Below are positions 60,794 to 64,000 of a DNA stretch of 64,000 nucleotides, in pieces (position 1 is the stretch's first letter; every line of letters begins with the position of its first letter). The DNA comes from Ohtaekwangia sp. (lineage in GTDB: Bacteria > Bacteroidota > Bacteroidia > Cytophagales > Cyclobacteriaceae). The notes under the pieces were generated by a model that was given only the letters and a program-made list of their open reading frames with translations, was not told where the DNA came from and searched no databases. The stretch is taken from the NCBI GenBank assembly GCA_021155195.1, contig JAJNPV010000021.1, forward strand, positions 62,001 to 126,000, read 5' to 3'. Position numbers and translations under genes: made by a program.

Positions 60794-61513
60794 ATGAATC
60801 TGGTTATTGACTCAGGAAATACCCGTTTTAAAGTTGGTGTTTTTGATGATACGGTATTAGTACGAAAGGAATTTTTCACGCATGAAAATGATCTTAAGAA
60901 ATTCATTACGGAAAATTCTTTCGAGCATATGTTGGTGAGTTCCGTAAAGTTTGATCCCACCGAAATCCTGAGTTGGTCATCAAACTCAAGAAAAAAAATA
61001 GTACTCACCACATCCCTTCAACTGCCAATCAAAATAAAGTATGCAACACCACAAACATTAGGGGTAGATCGCATTGCTGCTGCATGCGGAGCGTACTTGA
61101 AATATCCCGATGAAGATTGTCTTGTAATTGATGCAGGCACATGTATCAACTACGAATTTCTGGATCGCAATAAGACCTATCATGGGGGTGCAATTTCTCC
61201 TGGAGTTTCAATGCGATTTGAAGCTATGCACACGTTTACATCAAAATTGCCGTTAGTTAAATCAATTTCTGAAAGCAAACTAATTGGTGATAGCACCGAA
61301 TCCTGCATGCAAAGTGGAGTAATGAATGGGGTGCTTGGGGAGGTGAACGAAATTATTCAGCGATACAAAGATTTATATCCCGATATACGAGTGATTTTAA
61401 GTGGCGGAGATCATTCGTTTTTTGAAAACAATCTTAAACACCCCATATTTGTAGCCCCTGATCTCGTTTTTGACGGATTAAACGGGATTTTACTCTATCA
61501 TGTTGAATTATAA
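60794..61513 (+). CDS. coaX: Type III pantothenate kinase
   Basis: 239 residues; phosphorylates pantothenate in CoA synthesis. The ASKHA-fold motifs are NLVIDSGNTRFKVGVFD (P-loop-like phosphate 1), GVDRIAAACGAY, VIDAGTCINYEFL (phosphate 2 / catalytic Asp) and GGAISPGVSMRFEAM. Length is typical. The stop codon overlaps the start of the next gene by 14 bp, suggesting a shared transcript and translational coupling. Confidence 0.95.
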   Translation: MNLVIDSGNTRFKVGVFDDTVLVRKEFFTHENDLKKFITENSFEHMLVSSVKFDPTEILSWSSNSRKKIVLTTSLQLPIKIKYATPQTLGVDRIAAACGAYLKYPDEDCLVIDAGTCINYEFLDRNKTYHGGAISPGVSMRFEAMHTFTSKLPLVKSISESKLIGDSTESCMQSGVMNGVLGEVNEIIQRYKDLYPDIRVILSGGDHSFFENNLKHPIFVAPDLVFDGLNGILLYHVEL

Positions 61514-62780
61514 GAAGATTTTCCCTTACCTCGTTGTTCTCTCATTGCTCTGTTTTTCAGATGCATTGAGTCAGGTAGCAAAATCACCATTTTCTTATGT
61601 AGGAATTGGTGAATATTACGGAAGCGCCTTAGCACATAACCAAGGCATGGCAGGTGTTGGAATTAGTAATCCTCAATACTACTATTTAAATAATCAGAAC
61701 CCGGCTCTGCTCGTCTTCAACCGCGCTACGGTTTTTGAAGCCGGGCTTATTGGCGAGCGGAGGACTGTAAAGGGAAATGGAAGTTCGGAAACAAATGGAA
61801 ATGGTAATTTGAATTACCTCATCATGGGCTTTCCGGTACTCTACAATAAATGGTCAACCTCTATTGGTTTAGCTCCTTATTCATCAGTTAACTATCGGCT
61901 CAACTATGTTGATAATATTGAAGGAAGCGCCAATACGGTTAATGTTACTGAAACAGGAAGCGGGGGCATCAACCAACTCTTTTGGTCAAACGGAGTTTCG
62001 CTGCATAAGAATCTTTCGGTGGGTGTAAAGGCAACATATCTTTTTAGTTCAATTATTAATGAGTACTCAAATGGACTATCACAAAGTACGCAGCCGATAA
62101 CATACATCTCTACTGTGTATGAGAGAACCTATGTTAAGGATTTTAATTTTACATTAGGGATTTCCTACCATAAGGATTCTGTATTCCGCAAAAATTATAA
62201 CTTTAACATGGGGTTGGTTTACGACTTTAAATCCGACTTAAATACGTTGTATACGGCACGGGTTGAACGAAGGGATTTATCGGGTAAGCCAGTTGATTCA
62301 ACTACATTAATCAATAATGTTCCTGGCTTCATCACCTTACCCCAAGCGCTTTCTGGTGGAATATCCTTTGGCAAGGGAATGAAATGGACAACAGGAATTG
62401 ATTATACATTTCTTAATTATTCTCAATTTCGTGATATCAATGGTTTAAGTCAGGGAGCTACCGATGGTTGGAGAATAGCCTGGGGCTCGGAATTTACCCC
62501 AGATCCGTCTGCGTTAGGTAGTTATTTGAAGCGAATGACTTACCGAACAGGTGTAAGCTATGATAAACTACCATATTTGATTAACGGAACAACAGTTAGG
62601 GATTTTGGCATTAATTTTGGGTTCTCTATGCCTGTAAGTAGATTATCAAGCCTTGATTTTGCAGTTAAGGTTGGAAAAAGAGGAAACTTGAATGATAATA
62701 CAATTGAAGAAAACTATTTTAAAATTTATTTTGGCGTGACTTTTAATGATCAATGGTTTATTAGAAGGAGATTTGATTAA
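61500..62780 (+). CDS. Outer-membrane beta-barrel protein of unknown function
   Basis: 426 residues. Signal peptide MLNYKKIFPYLVVLSLLCFSDALSQ, followed by repeated amphipathic strands (WSTSIGLAPYSSVNYRLNYV, DFNFTLGISYHKDSVFRKN, WTTGIDYTFLNYSQFRD) and the end FNDQWFIRRRFD. The N-terminal part (YVGIGEYYGSALAHNQGMAG) resembles OmpP1/PorV-like Bacteroidota barrels. It overlaps coaX by 14 bp and is 13 bp upstream of the TPR-like gene; the three probably form one operon, as is common for coaX in this phylum. Function unknown. Confidence 0.85.
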   Translation: MLNYKKIFPYLVVLSLLCFSDALSQVAKSPFSYVGIGEYYGSALAHNQGMAGVGISNPQYYYLNNQNPALLVFNRATVFEAGLIGERRTVKGNGSSETNGNGNLNYLIMGFPVLYNKWSTSIGLAPYSSVNYRLNYVDNIEGSANTVNVTETGSGGINQLFWSNGVSLHKNLSVGVKATYLFSSIINEYSNGLSQSTQPITYISTVYERTYVKDFNFTLGISYHKDSVFRKNYNFNMGLVYDFKSDLNTLYTARVERRDLSGKPVDSTTLINNVPGFITLPQALSGGISFGKGMKWTTGIDYTFLNYSQFRDINGLSQGATDGWRIAWGSEFTPDPSALGSYLKRMTYRTGVSYDKLPYLINGTTVRDFGINFGFSMPVSRLSSLDFAVKVGKRGNLNDNTIEENYFKIYFGVTFNDQWFIRRRFD

Positions 62781-62793
62781 AATTTACAGTACT

Positions 62794-64000
62794 ATGAAAA
62801 TGAAAATGAAATCATCACTATTAGGATTAACCCTTGTAATCCTTACTTCCGTTTCTGGTTATACCCAGTGCAAAGAAGTTAAATGGCCCGAAGACAAAGC
62901 AAAAGCTGAAGAGTCTGTAGCGATATATGGTGATGCTTTAAAACAAAAGAATTACAGAGGGGCAGTTAAAGCTTTTCAATGGATGCTTAAGAATGCCCCA
63001 GACTGGAATACCCGCCTTTACATAGACGGAACAGACATTTATAACAACCTGGCAGCAGCCGAAAAAGACCCTGCAAAAAAACAGGTGTATGTTGACTCAT
63101 TAATGATGTTATATGATATGCGTATAACTCAGTGTGGTGACGAGGTGAATGTATTAAACCGGAAAGCCATCTATGCTGCCACCTACAATGCTCAAAACAA
63201 AGCTAAAACTGCCGAAGTGCTGGCATTGTACGATAAGGTTTTTCAAATCAGCGGCAACAATGTGTTAGAAAACAACCTGATGACCTACATGCAAGTCATT
63301 CAATTGAATGATGCTCTTTTGAAAAATATGACCGATGAACAGATTTTGCAACGCTACGATAAGTTATCGGAAGTAATTGATGCTAAAATCAAAAAAGCTC
63401 AGGCAGAAAACAAACAAGCTGACGTAGATAGACTTAAAAAAACCAAAAGTGCTATTGATGACATCTTGATTAAAATTGTAAAGGTGGATTGTGAATTTGT
63501 GAAAACTAATCTAGAGCCTAAATTCAAACAAAACCCTGCTGACATTGTACTGGCTAAAAGAATATTCCAGTTTATGACAACTGGTGGTTGTATTGAAGAT
63601 CCACTTTGGTTACAAACTGCAGAAATTATCCATAAGGAAAGCCCTGATTATGGATTAGCTATAAACATGGCTAAAATTTATGCAAAGAATGGAAATATGG
63701 ATAAGGCAGAAGCGCTGGCAAATGAAGCTGTGGAATTAGCCTCCACTCCTGCTAACAAAGAAACTTCAAATATTTTTGTAGGCGACTTGTTGGCCCAAAA
63801 GGGAAGTAAGTCGGCAGCGCGTGAAGCGTACCGTAAAGCGGGTAAAGAAGGGTTAGAAAAAATTGGTGATTTGTATATGGGTGCTGGTAAGGATTGTTCA
63901 AAAGGGGTTAGCATCGCTGAAGATCGCTTGGTATATCTTGCTGCATACGACATGTATTCTAAAGCGGGCAATGGAGCAAAGATGGCTCAAGCAAAAGCTC
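62794..64000 (+). CDS. Exported TPR-like repeat protein (partial, C-terminus cut)
   Basis: 402 residues are visible before the window ends. Signal peptide MKMKMKSSLLGLTLVILTSVSG, then a helical repeat body: KNYRGAVKAFQWMLKNAPDW, MDKAEALANEAVELASTPAN and KSAAREAYRKAGKEGLEKI look like TPR helices. ATGs at 62794, 62800 and 62806 are alternatives and all keep the signal peptide. A Shine-Dalgarno-like aaggag at 62765 is too far from the start and lies within the previous gene. Likely periplasmic scaffold; role unknown. Confidence 0.85.
   Translation, partial: MKMKMKSSLLGLTLVILTSVSGYTQCKEVKWPEDKAKAEESVAIYGDALKQKNYRGAVKAFQWMLKNAPDWNTRLYIDGTDIYNNLAAAEKDPAKKQVYVDSLMMLYDMRITQCGDEVNVLNRKAIYAATYNAQNKAKTAEVLALYDKVFQISGNNVLENNLMTYMQVIQLNDALLKNMTDEQILQRYDKLSEVIDAKIKKAQAENKQADVDRLKKTKSAIDDILIKIVKVDCEFVKTNLEPKFKQNPADIVLAKRIFQFMTTGGCIEDPLWLQTAEIIHKESPDYGLAINMAKIYAKNGNMDKAEALANEAVELASTPANKETSNIFVGDLLAQKGSKSAAREAYRKAGKEGLEKIGDLYMGAGKDCSKGVSIAEDRLVYLAAYDMYSKAGNGAKMAQAKA

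Noticed and set aside
63678..63971. 97-residue minus-strand ORF
   Set aside because: Shadow of the TPR-like exported protein on the plus strand, which has a signal peptide and repeat pattern.
1..64000. rRNA, tRNA, integrase, transposase or phage genes
   Set aside because: None recognised; intergenic gaps are all under 300 bp and contain no clover-leaf or mobile-element signals that I could identify.

Overview
The window looks like a gene-dense piece of a Bacteroidota chromosome, most likely order Cytophagales. The indications are many SPII lipoproteins and outer-membrane barrels, a TonB receptor with an N-terminal carboxypeptidase-regulatory-like domain, -7 boxes of the TAnnTTTG type instead of Shine-Dalgarno-rich starts, an atpD-atpC pair apart from the other ATP synthase genes, and a DnaJ with a reduced zinc centre. 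I see no rRNA, tRNA, CRISPR array, prophage or IS element. Most genes are core metabolism and housekeeping.

Layout. 1-3010 (minus): RdgB (cut by the window edge), two FKBP-type isomerase lipoproteins and a DHH/NrnA phosphoesterase. 3185-8310 (plus): ndk, a repeat-filled spacer, gcvP, a strong terminator and a MASE1 histidine kinase. 8315-13421: M28 peptidase, serine dehydratase alpha, a small membrane protein, upp, M42-like peptidase and Uma2-family protein. 13478-25195: GH109-like oxidoreductase, SemiSWEET, pirin, hemolysin III-like protein, a large zincin, a 2-hydroxyacid dehydrogenase, DinB, a ureidoglycolate-lyase-like protein, a second Gfo/Idh/MocA protein, a VOC protein and a TIM-barrel epimerase. 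25296-29840: a second MASE1 kinase divergent from a GH2 glycosidase. 29896-34055: hpt (frameshifted), adk, obgE, grpE and dnaJ. 34217-38781: an exported toast-rack-like protein, an ABC exporter pair and a third histidine kinase. 38974-40737: atpD-atpC. 40803-43888 (minus): small envelope proteins of unknown role. 43948-52179: RluA-type pseudouridine synthase, class A beta-lactamase-like lipoprotein, prfC, an unknown anchored protein, aldo/keto reductase, dnaK and lysC. 52296-59041: TonB receptor, two tandem NhaD antiporters and a Ca2+/Na+ exchanger. 59091-64000: a small unknown protein, a Glu/Leu/Phe/Val dehydrogenase, coaX, an outer-membrane barrel and a TPR-like exported protein cut by the window end.

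How it fits together. Nucleotide handling (RdgB, Ndk, Upp, Hpt, Adk, NrnA-like) and chaperones (GrpE, DnaJ, DnaK) are strongly represented. Cation homeostasis forms a block (NhaD, NhaD, CaCA). Sugar and glycan use is scattered (GH109-like, GH2, Gfo/Idh, TIM-barrel epimerase, SemiSWEET).

Most notable: grpE-dnaJ and dnaK, 16 kb apart, share the same unusual promoter architecture, a sigma-54-like -24/-12 element preceded by a TGNCA-N3-TGNCA-type dyad. The dyad-to-promoter spacing differs by exactly 10 bp, one helical turn. Other points worth checking are the one-base frameshift in hpt, a 48-residue membrane-protein gene overlapping a lipoprotein gene, the tandem NhaD genes with different inserts, and a lipoprotein with a full class A beta-lactamase active site.
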